DNA of 64,000 nt from assembly GCA_022695795.1 (NCBI GenBank), contig MU404128.1, positions 153,353 to 217,352 on the forward strand, in the 5' to 3' direction. Below, in pieces: positions 1-10,532 of the stretch. This DNA is from Biscogniauxia marginata. Taxonomy: Eukaryota > Ascomycota > Sordariomycetes > Xylariales > Xylariaceae. The position numbers were made by a program, and so were the translations under genes. Each line of letters begins with the position of its first letter. Position 1 is the stretch's first letter. The notes below the pieces were generated by a model, which made no database searches, was not told where the DNA came from, and saw only the letters and a program-made list of their open reading frames with translations.

Positions 1-757
1 TATTTTTGCGCTCGCTAGCTTTCATAGAATTATCTGAAAGGCCAACCTTTTTGTGGAAGCCGTACATGTTAAGCTGACGAACAAAGGACGCGTAGTTATT
101 GTGCTTGAATAGCTCAGGAATGAGCGTCTTAGCAAACTCGTCTTCGTCGAGAACAATGAAAGAGTCACCCTTTTCCGACCATCTGATCAGGTCTGTATTC
201 TTCGACTCTTCCAGGAAGCTAAGAAGCGTCAGCATACATGCTCAAATTGCATGGGTGTGAGCAGTGAGAAGGTTCGCTTACCTGTTCAGCTTCTGCACGA
301 AGGGAGGAATCTGCTTGCGTTTTGCCTGAGCTTCTCTCTTCGCCCTCTGCGCCTTCTCCTCTAGTATCTCTATATTATCATGTTCGTCTATGACCCCGTT
401 GGGCTGGCTTGCGATCAAGTTCTCCTCGGAAAATGAAGGCCACGGGTCATTCGGCTGCGGAGGGTAGGGTCTATTTGTGGTGACTAGGGCGTTGTTCATC
501 CCTCTTCTTGCCAGAGCAGTGGAAGGGGTGGGAGCTCCCTGTCCATACTGGCCCGGCGTTGGTGGCGACATCATCCCGTATGGATTCACCCCATTCGAGG
601 CGTTGTCAACAAAATTTGCGGCGTTGTTCCCATTCCACCGCAATAACTGCTCGGGGGTACTGTACGGCTGCGCCATCTGCTGTGGTGGCATAGGTAGACT
701 ACCTGGTGCTGGTCGCTTTCGAGGGTTTGAGTTGGGCATCGGGTAGTGAGTGTACAT
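1..757 (-). CDS. hsf1: Heat shock transcription factor HSF1, N-terminal part (runs off left edge)
   Basis: This gene encodes the trimeric transcription factor that binds heat-shock elements and drives chaperone genes. Exons on the minus strand are 757-282 and 218 to beyond position 1. The 63-bp intron (281-219) starts GTAAGC, ends TTAG and has phase 2. The first ~150 residues are Pro/Gln/Asn-rich and disordered. The HSF winged-helix DNA-binding domain then begins (PPFVQKL) and continues after the intron with FLEESKNTDLIRWSEKGDSF, a recognition helix NNYASFVRQLNMYGFHK, and the wing GLSDNSMKASERKN. The run NNYASFVRQLNMYGF is diagnostic of HSF rather than the Skn7 or Sfl1 relatives. The start at 757 is the first ATG of the open frame. 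The trimerisation coiled coil and activation domains lie outside the window. A possible heat-shock element lies about 0.6 kb upstream. Confidence 0.94.
219..281 (-). other. Intron of hsf1
   Basis: This 63-bp intron has GTAAGC at 281 and TTAG ending at 219. It splits a Ser codon inside the start of the DNA-binding domain. Without it the HSF domain would stop after KLNR. Confidence 0.9.
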
Positions 758-1350
758 GGATTTGAGTATGTGGGCGAGTGGGCTAGGTTAGAAGAACACC
801 CTTCTCTAACCGATCGACTCCAAATTCGCGAGCCTAGTCAAGTGGAGACTAGGACTGCGTAGATTGCGAGCCGGCGGTGGCGTGTGCAGCTATGTCTCTC
901 CGCGGACTGCTTATGCGATGAAGATCGATGGCGGCGGATGGAGGCGGGTGCGATGAGAATTCAACGCGCCAGCTAACAGCACCGACAGCGGGACTCGTCG
1001 GATCGATAATCGCAAGGCTCGAGGATAGGACTACGCGAGGTAGGACGGCGTGGCAAGGTATTCGCAAGGCAGAAGGGCGGCGGTTAGGCTACCGGCGCGG
1101 GATGCTACTGTTGATTGATAGAAGTCGCGCAGGGTTGGGGTACTTGTTCGGCGAAAGTCTGAGGGGAAAAAGACGGGTAGAGTTGAGTCGGTCTCTGGTT
1201 TGTGGTTTGTAGTTTGTAGTTTGGTGATACCTTCTCGTGGATGGAGATGGTGGATTCCAGTGTTTCCTCCGGGTTTGTACCTTTCACTGTATATATGATA
1301 GAATTATTCAAAGGACGTCAAGGAAGTGGGTCAGCTCTAGAAGCTGAAAA

Positions 1351-1358
1351 GAAGCTTC
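1351..1358 (-). promoter_or_regulatory. Possible heat-shock element upstream of hsf1
   Basis: GAAGCTTC reads as two inverted nGAAn units, with further GAA triplets at 1340 and 1346. Only the two-unit core is perfect. It lies about 594 bp upstream of the hsf1 ATG, where HSF autoregulation would be plausible. An 8-bp match of this kind can occur by chance. Confidence 0.3.
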
Positions 1359-1554
1359 CAAGACCCCAAGGCAGGACTTGTCTCTGGTGATGCGACGGTG
1401 AAAGGTCTCAGACGCAGAGGCGGATAAGGCAGGCGATCGGGCACGGCGGGATAAGGACGACAAGGCGGGGAAGGAAAGTAAAAGGGCCGTTGTTCTCTCG
1501 GTCGAAGTCGCAAAAAGTTCGGTATCGCAAGGGAATCAATGGCTAAGAGCGCGC

Positions 1555-1620
1555 GTGTGCGGTATGCGGAATGTGGTATGGTATGCGGTATGCGTGTGCG
1601 TGTGCGTGTGTGTGTGTGGT
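1555..1620. repeat. GT/GC-rich microsatellite in the hsf1 upstream region
   Basis: This is an imperfect run of GGTATGC and GTGTGC units passing into (GT)n. It sits in the hsf1-cwc27 intergenic region (758-2592). Apart from this and the possible heat-shock element I see no gene there; the small open frames are Arg/Pro-rich shadows without family motifs. Confidence 0.7.
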
Positions 1621-2592
1621 GATTGTCGTGTGGTTCGTGTATATTTGGTTCCTCAGAGTGAGCCTTGTCTCGGAGGGGCTGCTGAGAAAGCAAAGCTTGC
1701 ACAAGGGCTGGTTGACGAGCTTCAAATCAAATCTGACGGCCTTTGACCCTGTGAGACTAGCGAATAAGAATCCGTCGTCTCTGCATCTTGGTTGGTCCTG
1801 TTCCTGTTCCTTTCACTGTGCGCCGTCGAACCTTACTGAGAGACAGGCTGGCGCAAGGACCCGAACTGGCGGACAAGGCACGAGGGAGGAGGAGAGACAA
1901 ATAAACCCCCAGGAGTCGGAGACTTTATTTAATTATTAGCTGCTTCTATATTATTCGCTCCTGCCCGTATCGAATTCTGCTTTCTGGATCGAGAAGCAGA
2001 AGTCGCTGTCGGTCACTGTGACCCGCTCCCTGCCGCTACCTTGTCCACTATGACTGTCAAGTCACTTAGGTCGGGGCCTAGCTTTGGTCTAATCGTTTAT
2101 GTCATAGTATTCCCACTCCGCGAGTTTTGCTCCGGCCGGCAGACCAATCAGCAGCCCCAAGATAAGATTTGTACCCATCTCTCCACCAAACTGTTACTAA
2201 GGTTCTCTGCTTACCTCACATATGCCGCGCATCTGACGATTTCCCAAGAGAACAACTCACTCCCGTCGGTACAGTTGCCGACTTTAGGTCGTGTACAAGT
2301 CGGACGGTGCAGGTAGTCTATACAAGGTATTTATGCCCGCCATGCACTATTTCAACGTATATGTGATCACCATCTCTCCATTCCTTCCATTCCATTTGGT
2401 GTGGAAGTACTGCCGACATGGAATGTGACCTACCTACTCTCTTAGGAGCTAGTGATGATATACTGTATACAATTTTTGCTGGAGGCAAATCAGAGAAGAG
2501 GACAACTAGACCAAAGACGCGGGGGTTGATTTCCTCATGGGTATCATATCGTCAATTTCTAACCTGGCATGTTTCCCTCATTATGCATATTA

Positions 2593-4206
2593 TCATTTCG
2601 CTCCTCTTCCAGCCAGAGCTGAAGCCCTCGCCAGCTTGGCATTCCTCGCCTGATCCCATTCTCGAGTCGAATGGCCCGCCTGTGCTTTCCTCTTCGCCCT
2701 CTTCTCCTCCTCGAGCGTGCGGGCTTTTTCCCGCGGGTCCGTGACGACCAGCTCTTCTTCGGCTTTCTTCCGGTAGCTCAGGTCCTTACCCAACTTGTCG
2801 GCTGCGAAGCTCAAAGCGTGAGACATCCATCCCTCATCGTCGCTCTCCTCCTTCTCTGCCTTGTCCCAAGAGTTGCAGCTCTGGCAGTTGGCAATGAAGT
2901 GCAGGTCACAGAGCCCCGTCTCTTCATCTTGCTCATCCGGGGCTTTTTCGGTGCCATCTCCATGCGTAGACATAGTCGGTAGCTCTCTTTCGGGTCCCAC
3001 CTCCTTGAGTTTAGAGCGGAAGGCCTGGAACAAGGATAAATCCTCGCCGCTCGTCGCCGGTTCGCCGCCTCTACGTCTCTTCCGGCCGCGGGTAGCAGTC
3101 TCTGGGATCATTTGCTCTAAAGCTGTCTTCTTGACTTCCTTGACGGGCTCTGAGTATATCGTTCTTTTCATTGACGCCTTAAGGGCAGCGATTTCTTCGT
3201 TCGCTTGCTCGAGGGCTGATTTCTTCACTGCTGGCTCTGGTTCGGGAGAAGGCTCCTTGTGAATCGACTTGGGAATCTCTTTTCTAGGTGGAGGTGATGG
3301 GCTCCTCTCCGGTTTTGCTGTGGCCTGAGCCTCCCTGACTGGTATAGACTTCTTGACCGCTTTCTCCTCCTTCTGGAGATTCCTCACTGGCTCCTTTGTC
3401 GTAGGTGTTAATTCGTTTTCGTCAATATCCATTACGATACGTGAATCGAATTTAGCTTTTTTAATCACTGGCACATCACCATCCCCTTCCTCGTCGCCAA
3501 AACTCAACAGCTTCTTCCCGGCTTTCGGTTTCTTCTTCTTTGCCTTCTCCCTCTCGGCCATAGAAGTCTTCTCGACTCGTTTAGCCACTCTTTCTCTCTT
3601 CTTCATATCATCAAAAGGGTTAACCAGGATCTCGACACTGGTAATCTTTATCGCGTAAAGGGGCCGCTCGGTACCCTCTGCCACTTCAGATTCCCCCATC
3701 CGTGCTAGATTATAGATAGTATCGCCCACTATCCTTCCAAAAACGGTGTTCTTGTTGTTCAGCTCCTCGGCCTTGTCTAACGTGAAGAAGAATTGGCTAC
3801 CGTTGCTGTCCGGCTTGCCCTCGTTCGCCATACCGAGCAGACCTCTTCGATTGAACTTAAGTCGCGAATGAAATTCATCTCTGAAGTTCACGCCCGTAGG
3901 TCCAGCGTTTTTCCCTCGACGCTGGTCCATGGGCCATGGGTCCAGATCACCGCTGTATGCGCCGCCATCGTAGATGGATTCGCCTCCATTTCCGGTGCCG
4001 GTGGGATCACCGCCCTGTAGAATAAAGCCAGGAACAAGACGATGGAATATCGTGTTGTCGTAGTAGCCGTCTAGGCAGTGCTGGAGGAAATTGCGCGAGG
4101 TAAGCGGTGTCTGCTTTGCGAATAGTTCGACGGATAGGTCGCCTTGAGTTGTATGCAGGATCAGCGACGCGGTAGGCTGCGGCTCGAGGTTGTAGATAGA
4201 TGACAT
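2593..4206 (-). CDS. cwc27: Spliceosomal cyclophilin-type protein CWC27
   Basis: This intronless 537-residue protein has a cyclophilin fold at about residues 10-200 (FHRLVPGFILQGGDPTGTG, GMANEGKPDSNGSQFF, NTVFGRIVGD). A long charged tail follows (KKKKPKAGKKLLSFGDEE and Lys/Glu-rich coiled segments), ending near the Arg/Lys/Ala-rich C-terminus. This layout is that of CWC27, a component of the activated spliceosome (Bact complex). At the position of the catalytic-pocket Trp of cyclophilin A this protein has Glu (KAEELNN before NTVFG). That exchange is known for CWC27 orthologues and goes with loss of proline isomerase activity, so a structural role is likely. It is divergent to the deoxyhypusine synthase gene, sharing a 718-bp promoter region. 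The start at 4206 gives a normal cyclophilin N-terminus (SIYNLEPQPTASLILHTTQG). Confidence 0.93.
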   Translation of the reverse strand: MSSIYNLEPQPTASLILHTTQGDLSVELFAKQTPLTSRNFLQHCLDGYYDNTIFHRLVPGFILQGGDPTGTGNGGESIYDGGAYSGDLDPWPMDQRRGKNAGPTGVNFRDEFHSRLKFNRRGLLGMANEGKPDSNGSQFFFTLDKAEELNNKNTVFGRIVGDTIYNLARMGESEVAEGTERPLYAIKITSVEILVNPFDDMKKRERVAKRVEKTSMAEREKAKKKKPKAGKKLLSFGDEEGDGDVPVIKKAKFDSRIVMDIDENELTPTTKEPVRNLQKEEKAVKKSIPVREAQATAKPERSPSPPPRKEIPKSIHKEPSPEPEPAVKKSALEQANEEIAALKASMKRTIYSEPVKEVKKTALEQMIPETATRGRKRRRGGEPATSGEDLSLFQAFRSKLKEVGPERELPTMSTHGDGTEKAPDEQDEETGLCDLHFIANCQSCNSWDKAEKEESDDEGWMSHALSFAADKLGKDLSYRKKAEEELVVTDPREKARTLEEEKRAKRKAQAGHSTREWDQARNAKLARASALAGRGAK

Positions 4207-4924
4207 GTTGCCACTGCTAAGTACAGGGTCCTGCGGTGACCGTAATTAGCCACAATCGAACTGACGGGATCGAGGGGGGGGGGGGGGGGATAGACGAACC
4301 TGGGGAGATGAAGCTCCTTAACGAAGCGATGTTCAGACGTCGGAACAAAAAGATGCGACCTACAGTTTACAATTAGGTACAAAACAGCTCCCGCACGGAC
4401 CCCAGGGAATGTAAGCTGGTAGGGCTAGAAGACAAGGTATGTACAGAGTACTTAGAGTCTAGGCGAAACTAGCGTGCAGTATCAGGTACCAGATTCATTA
4501 TCCGGCTTTACGGATGGTGCAACCGCCCTGTGGTCATTGTGCAGGGTCTCGATTCGCCTCAACAGCCTTAGCTTCAGTCACTAACTTCCATGCGGACATC
4601 ACCTGCAAATCGCAAATATCTACATGTTAGTTGCATATTTATTTTCAAGTTAAAAAAAAAAAGAGAGAGGAAATTTTTATTAGTCATTCTCCTTCAAGAA
4701 TATCAAACCATCCCATCTTCTTGGGCGCTCTTTTCCCAAGAACCGTCTGCGCCGGATGCATTCTGAATGCCTCACTTTGGCAGTAAATGGGCTTCAAGGT
4801 TCGAGAATCTATGCCCTTCTAATTTGCGACCACCGTATTCGTTTGGCTGGATGCGCGAGTGGGAAAAGACTTGGTTTTGAGAAGGCATTCTTAAACAGGA
4901 GCCAAGGTAACCAACCTATCAATT
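4207..4924. promoter_or_regulatory. Divergent promoter region between cwc27 and the deoxyhypusine synthase gene
   Basis: This 718-bp interval separates two genes transcribed away from each other. It contains a run of 16 G at 4274-4289 just upstream of cwc27 and an A-rich tract at about 4652-4664. No other gene is supported. Confidence 0.6.
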
Positions 4925-6116
4925 ATGGCGCCAACTGAACCAGCCTCGAATTTGCCACCCTCGGAGGCAACAGACGCAGTTCTGGTGCCGTCGGACGAGC
5001 TGCCCGCAGGGGCGCAGAAGGTAGAGGAAATCGACTTCAATGCATTCCGGGGCAGGCCGATTACCGTCGATGATGTGATTCAGGGCATGACGCACATGGG
5101 CTTTCAGGCATCCTCGATGGGCGAGGCCGTGAGAATCATCAACGAAATGGTTAGCAGATGAAAGTATGAGGACTCTTTGAGACCGCGAACTAATGAATAA
5201 AAATCCCCCCAAAAGAGAGCGTGGAGAGACGCTGAGACAGGCGACAAGACGACGATATTCCTTGGTTACACTTCCAACATGATATCATCCGGCCTGCGAG
5301 GCATTTTCCGATACCTTGTGGAGCACAAACACGTCTCGTGTATTGTCACCTCGGCCGGGGGCATAGAGGAGGATTTTATCAAGTGCCTCGGCGACACATA
5401 CATGTCTTCGTTCTCAGCCAAGGGTGCCGAGCTTAGGGCAAAGGGTCTTAATCGCATCGGGAATCTCATGGTCCCTAATGCGAATTACTGCGCCTTTGAA
5501 GATTGGGTTGTCCCGATCTTGGACAAGATGCTCGAAGAGCAGGAGGCAAGCAAGGGGACCGAAGACGAAATCAACTGGACCCCGTCCAAGGTCATCCACC
5601 GACTAGGGAAGGAAATTAACGACGAGAGGTCAGTATACTACTGGGCGTACAAGAACAACATCCCCGTCTTCTGTCCAGCTTTGACCGATGGAAGTCTGGG
5701 TGACATGCTATACTTCCATACGTTCAAGGCGTCTCCGAGGCAGTTAAAGATCGACATAGTGGAAGATATCCGGCGAGTAAATACCATCGCAGTGAGGGCA
5801 AAACGTGCTGGAATGATCATCTTGGGAGGTGGGGTTATCAAGCACCACATTGCGAATGCCTGCTTGATGAGAAACGGCGCCGACTATGCCGTGTACATTA
5901 ACACGGCGCAGGAGTTTGATGGTAGTGACGCGGGAGCTCGCCCAGACGAGGCAATCTCCTGGGGCAAGATCAAGCCAGGAGCAGAGCATGTCAAGGTAAG
6001 GTTGATACACCATCCTGGGAGCCTGCCCCCTAGCTAACACACGGCCAAAGGTCTATCTTGAAGCTTCTGCATGCTTCCCGTTTATTGTAGCCAGCACATT
6101 TGCCAAAGATGCATGA
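4925..6116 (+). CDS. dys1: Deoxyhypusine synthase
   Basis: The enzyme transfers the 4-aminobutyl group of spermidine to one lysine of eIF5A, the first step of hypusine formation in the cytosol. Exons are 4925-5149, 5216-5995 and 6051-6116. The 66-bp intron (5150-5215) is flanked by ATG and AGA in phase 0; its GTTAGC donor and AAAG acceptor are weak, but they are the pair that restores EMRAWRD. The second intron is 55 bp (GTAAGG...AAAG). The product is 356 residues, normal for the family. Signature stretches are [39 protein letters not shown] and [19 protein letters not shown]. The catalytic lysine lies in ISWGKI at residue 326, equivalent to Lys329 of the human enzyme. The C-terminus [19 protein letters not shown] is encoded by the last small exon. 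It is a single-copy essential gene and a good marker of intact sequence. Confidence 0.96.
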
Positions 6117-6950
6117 TGTTGGTCGGTGTTGGATTAGAAAGACTCTCTCACGTCGCATTCGAGGTATAGATCACTTTCAACAATAAGCTCGCAACGTTCA
6201 TAGCGTTAAACATTATACTTGCGTCTATCTTGAAACTTTGCCAATAGTACAAAGTACAAGTAGCATAAGAGGATGAAGCTTTCTCCTGGTCGAGTCTGGA
6301 AGGTATTATCAAGGTTTGGGGATTAGATATTAGACGCAGGTTGGAATCTTCGTACATGTAAATTGTCAGCCACGCAATTTGCTGCCATCCTCCCAAACAC
6401 TGCAGTGAAAAATAACGGGCGACTTGAGTATTATGGCATCCAAGGTCTAGAGGCATATAAAACCATGTGACCTGCTTTTAGGCCCCTCTTTACTTAGGTA
6501 CCTAAGTTCAATTATAGGTATCTTTTAATCTGAAGCGAACGAGGTACATACAGACGTTTGTTTGTTGCTAAAACCGGGGGTCACGAGGACATTGGCAGAG
6601 AGGTACATTAGCAAAAGCACACTCGCCCGTCACCTGCATGTGTTAGCAAGAGTTCACCAACACCACCTGAAAAAAAAAGCACCAGGACAATTAGGATTAT
6701 CCCGTGGGATAGTATTACTTTCTTTTATTCCCCCTATCCTTTCTACTCGCGTATAGAATTATCGATTCGAATACGGCACCGCACGCAAGCTACTCTGGGG
6801 CTTTGAGTTTTTATTTTATTTTATTTTCCCTCGTTCCCAAGAGCAATTATTGAACCAGCCTCCAGTCTGCAGGAGCAGCACTTCGAGAAACGGGACCACG
6901 GAGAAGAACCAACTCGCACGACAGAATTTACCGAACATAAAGTCTTGAAT
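6117..6950. other. Intergenic region, no gene seen
   Basis: No supported gene. It contains a perfect 14-bp palindrome CTTAGGTACCTAAG at 6493-6506, one of several GTACCTA/TAGGTAC clusters in the window. The likely 5' leader of the next gene lies at its end, with a TTTTATTTTATTTT tract at about 6810-6828. Confidence 0.5.
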
Positions 6951-8636
6951 ATGGACGGTCCATCTGGACTAGATGTCGAGACAGACGATGACGATCCCAA
7001 GTCTCCTCGCCACGATTTGAGCTCATCTTCCCACATACCTACACCACCTTCGGACGGCAACCGTTCTGATTCCGTACAGCCACCGTCTTCGATGAGCCAG
7101 GGGCATAACGACTTCAACTCATTACTACGTCTCAACCACAACCCCGTTTCATCGCCAATACCACAGCGTAGATCTCCATGCTCGATAGCAACACACCAGA
7201 GTCCTTGCTCGGACTACGCCGAAGCTGAGGATACTGCCGATATTCTCATTTCGTTACGATTCGCAAGAGTTAAGTCCCGGGTAAGCGCCTACCGACCATC
7301 CAAGAAGCGTTCTTTATCTCTTCAAGCAAGCGCTTCCGACCGTAGTCTCGACTCAAACGGTACACGCAGTTGCTGTGCATCACCCCCAGACAGCTTGGTG
7401 AGCGACGACAGTCCGTAAGTTAACTTTCGTTCTTTCCCTGCCATCCTCGTCACCATAACACTATTTTTACCCGTAGGCCATCTACTCTACGACGTATTCG
7501 AAAGAACTCGTTGCGTATGGTGGTAAGAGCAAGAGTAAGAGTAAGAGCAAGAGCAAGGTAATTTCCCAGACGGCGATTCTAATCAAGCGTCGCTGGTGCA
7601 AGTAGCCCTAGACATGTTCACTCCATATTACTGAGGAGAAAGGGCTACCACAATACTCCGTCTTCTCCAGACGTCATATTTATATTTCTCCCTCGCATCT
7701 TAGCCACTATCCCTATTTTCCCGGTTAGTTGCTCAACTATTTTCTTGAAGGTCGCTTAAACGAGTCAAAATATATGACTCGGACGAGACCGAAATACTAG
7801 ACGAAATTCCGAACGCATTTACTTCGGTCCCTGTTGGTAAGCAGCCTCCGCAGCCGCGGCCGAATCTTCAGCGGTATACCCAGGGGCCTCCCACGCGATG
7901 CTCCATGCGTTTACAGATCAATCAAGAGACCAAGAATCTCAAGTCAAATATGAACACCAGTAGTACCTCACCATCACTGAATCCGAAAAGCAAGGAGGAC
8001 GCCACTTGGATTGCTGGGCTGCAACAGGCGGCGAGGGATCTCGAGCATAGAGCTGGAGGACCTCCCAAATCTGATAGCAAAGAGGATCAGCAACGGTTTG
8101 AAAGGAGCTACTTGAGAGCATTCCTTCGGAGAGGGGAAGAGAAGCCCTGGACACAACTTGAACAGGCCCAGAGATTCGTGGAAAATATGAGCAGGGATAC
8201 ATTCGAATATCCTAGAAAAAACAAGGACTATAAGGAGTCATGCCCTGTCGGAATGAAGGGATACCTAAGGTTGGACGAACAAGTGCTTAGGAGCCAGCCG
8301 AGTCGAGACGTACCACGGCACGAGCGTAACCTTAGGAGAAAGCGTTCCAAACTGACAGCCCAGATCACGAACTCGAAGCTAAATCAGGATAAGAAGATAA
8401 CGCAGAAGACAACTTCCGCACCACCTCAAGAGGAAGAGACCCTCAAGGCGGTGGCTGACCCTTCCGGCCCCCATCCGGATTTAGAGGCAACATCGCCGCA
8501 GCTAGCAAGTACACCACCCAGAAAGAAGAGACGAACGGTAGCAGATAAGCTTGCCTCCGACCTAGGAGAAAAGTGGAAAGCTCATGTGGACGAACACGGA
8601 CATCGACCGACTAGAAAGAGCGTCAAGAAAGTTTGA
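6951..8636 (+). CDS. Hypothetical disordered nuclear-type protein
   Basis: I do not recognise this family. Exons inferred are 6951-7414, 7477-7557 and 7751-8636, giving about 476 residues. The first intron (62 bp) has GTAAGT and CGTAG. The second (193 bp) has GTAATT at 7558 and GAAG at 7750; it is the only donor near 7530-7558 whose phase fits the downstream frame, but an extra small exon inside it cannot be excluded. The N-terminus is acidic and Ser/Pro-rich (DVETDDDDPKSPRHD), the middle basic, and exon 2 ends with an Arg-Val-Arg-Ala repeat encoded by AAGAGC/T hexamers. Exon 3 has a possible helical segment (WIAGLQQAARDLEHRAGG, then FERSYLRAFLRRGEEKPW). Near the C-terminus PPRKKRRT looks like a nuclear localisation signal. 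The start is the ATG at 6951, the first in frame. Function unknown. Confidence 0.7.
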
Positions 8637-10532
8637 TAAGAGGCTTTGTCAGGAGTAATAAGTGGAGCTGAGCTGGGGATACCAGAGGATGCTGGGATGC
8701 TGGGATCGAGGGAGAGAGATGTTGGGAGAGGGGGGAGTGGTTTAACAGGTATAATTCTGGGCTTGGGCAGTCATCGATTGGGTCTTTCACTTCGAAGGGG
8801 TTCCGATGTTATACTAGACAATCACCAGCGGGAGATACCCATATTGCTATTTTCAAGGGCTGTCAAAAGTCAGCTGTCTTGAATTTTTGGCGACTACCTG
8901 AAGCATAGTAATGATAATATATTGAGGTCAGATAGCGAAATCTCGGGATAATTCTTTGCTTGATAAAATGGCTTCCTCCCCTCCCCTCCCGGGTCATGGC
9001 TATACGTGCCATAACCATCGTGTCTTATATATATCTTGATTGTGAAAAATAACCAACTACAGGAGCGGTAAAGCATTTCGCTGGTGCTCGGGAGGAAGAA
9101 AGAAATAGGAAAGGGGGAAAAAAGGAGTGATGTGGAGTCGAGAGCAGAGGTAGTTGTTATATTCGTGTGTTCCTACTTAGCGTAAATGTAGGTATGTAGT
9201 AGTGGCGAGTGACATCTTCTGCATATCAGAAAAGAAGGGGTGTCCATGCATGACGGACAGGTAAAAGATAAAAAGATAAATACGGCAGCCTTGCAATAAT
9301 AAGCGAGCAAAGCGACGTCGGGTCGTGCCAGAACAACCCGGACACCCCACACAGCACCCCAAGCCAAATCCAAGACGCCGCTCAAACGAGCTCAAATAAG
9401 TTTAGCGCACGCGCAGTAAGCCAATGGAGCAATATCTGCATCGTTTTAAGCCTAGACACGGTACCTAACGCGCATTACCCAGGCAGACAAGTAGGTATGT
9501 ATGTACTTCATGTTGGGCCGTTCAGCAGGGTACTTTGCTATTTGTAGATGTTATATACCGTATGTACATACATAACGCCACTAAAAAGTTCTCTTTCGAT
9601 ATATGAGGTCTATGCAGCCTTTGTTGGCATCCAACTGTAGTAGTTCCGATCTGCTAAATAATAACGTCATCTCGGGTGTATTTAAGAGGAAGCCTTCCGA
9701 CAAGCCCGGCTATGCATCTATTATTTACTGTATGTACCTACCTACCTAATTATCGAAATACCATGAAACAGGAATAAGGAGTGAGAATTAAAAGAAGATA
9801 AATACCTATGTACGGTTTACAACATGTACATATAATACACTAGTGCCGAGGTACCAGGTATACACCTAGGTACTAGTGGCACGCTAGGTTGGTGGGTAGG
9901 CTAGGCCGATCCAAGCGTTCCATATCATCTTTCGATGATCCTAGCGGCTTGTAGCGATTATTTCCAGTTGGGGGCTGCGCTAATCCCGTCTGGTGTTAGC
10001 CGCAGGTGGAAGTGTTGTTTTCAAGATCTCCATTCTCCAATTTCAGCCTCTGCAGCGCAGAACACCCAAGTTCCATCCTCTCTCTGCTCTCTACGCATCG
10101 CACACCACCCGCCCGCCATCCAATCGATTACTCGCCGACCCGGTCGTCGCGTTTAGTTATCTACCGCACGACCCGACGCCAGCGTGACCGGCTATACTAT
10201 TCTGACTTTTGCCCTGCGGGTACGTACCGTAGAGAGAGGGGCTCACTCGGCGTGTTTCTCTTGTCTTACGATCCACTCGAACCCATCTTGCTCAAAACTC
10301 AACCTCATCCAACCTTTGCGTAGCCACCTGCTAGATGCTTCCCTGAGCAGAATTCGGCTCCCATGAAAACTTAATCCGCCGGGTCTGAATCACAGCGGGT
10401 CCACATTGACTCGGCTGCCATGTAAGCTGAAATCTTTACCTTGGTATATCAGTAACACACGACCCGCGAAGTCTGGCGAGGTGGTTGTCTGTAGAGAACC
10501 TTGCCATATAAGGGAAATGTGTTCGGAAGTCC
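8637..10532. other. Intergenic region, 3' and 5' flanks
   Basis: About 1.9 kb without a supported gene. It holds several GTATGTA and TACCTAGGTA-like clusters (for example 9495-9510, 9550-9575, 9730-9750 and 9850-9875). Its last several hundred bases are probably the promoter and leader of the large SANT-domain gene. Confidence 0.5.

Noticed and set aside
4798..4812. GGTTCGA-like box suggesting a tRNA gene
   Set aside because: No matching A box, acceptor stem or cloverleaf could be formed around it; no tRNA gene was convincingly seen in the window.
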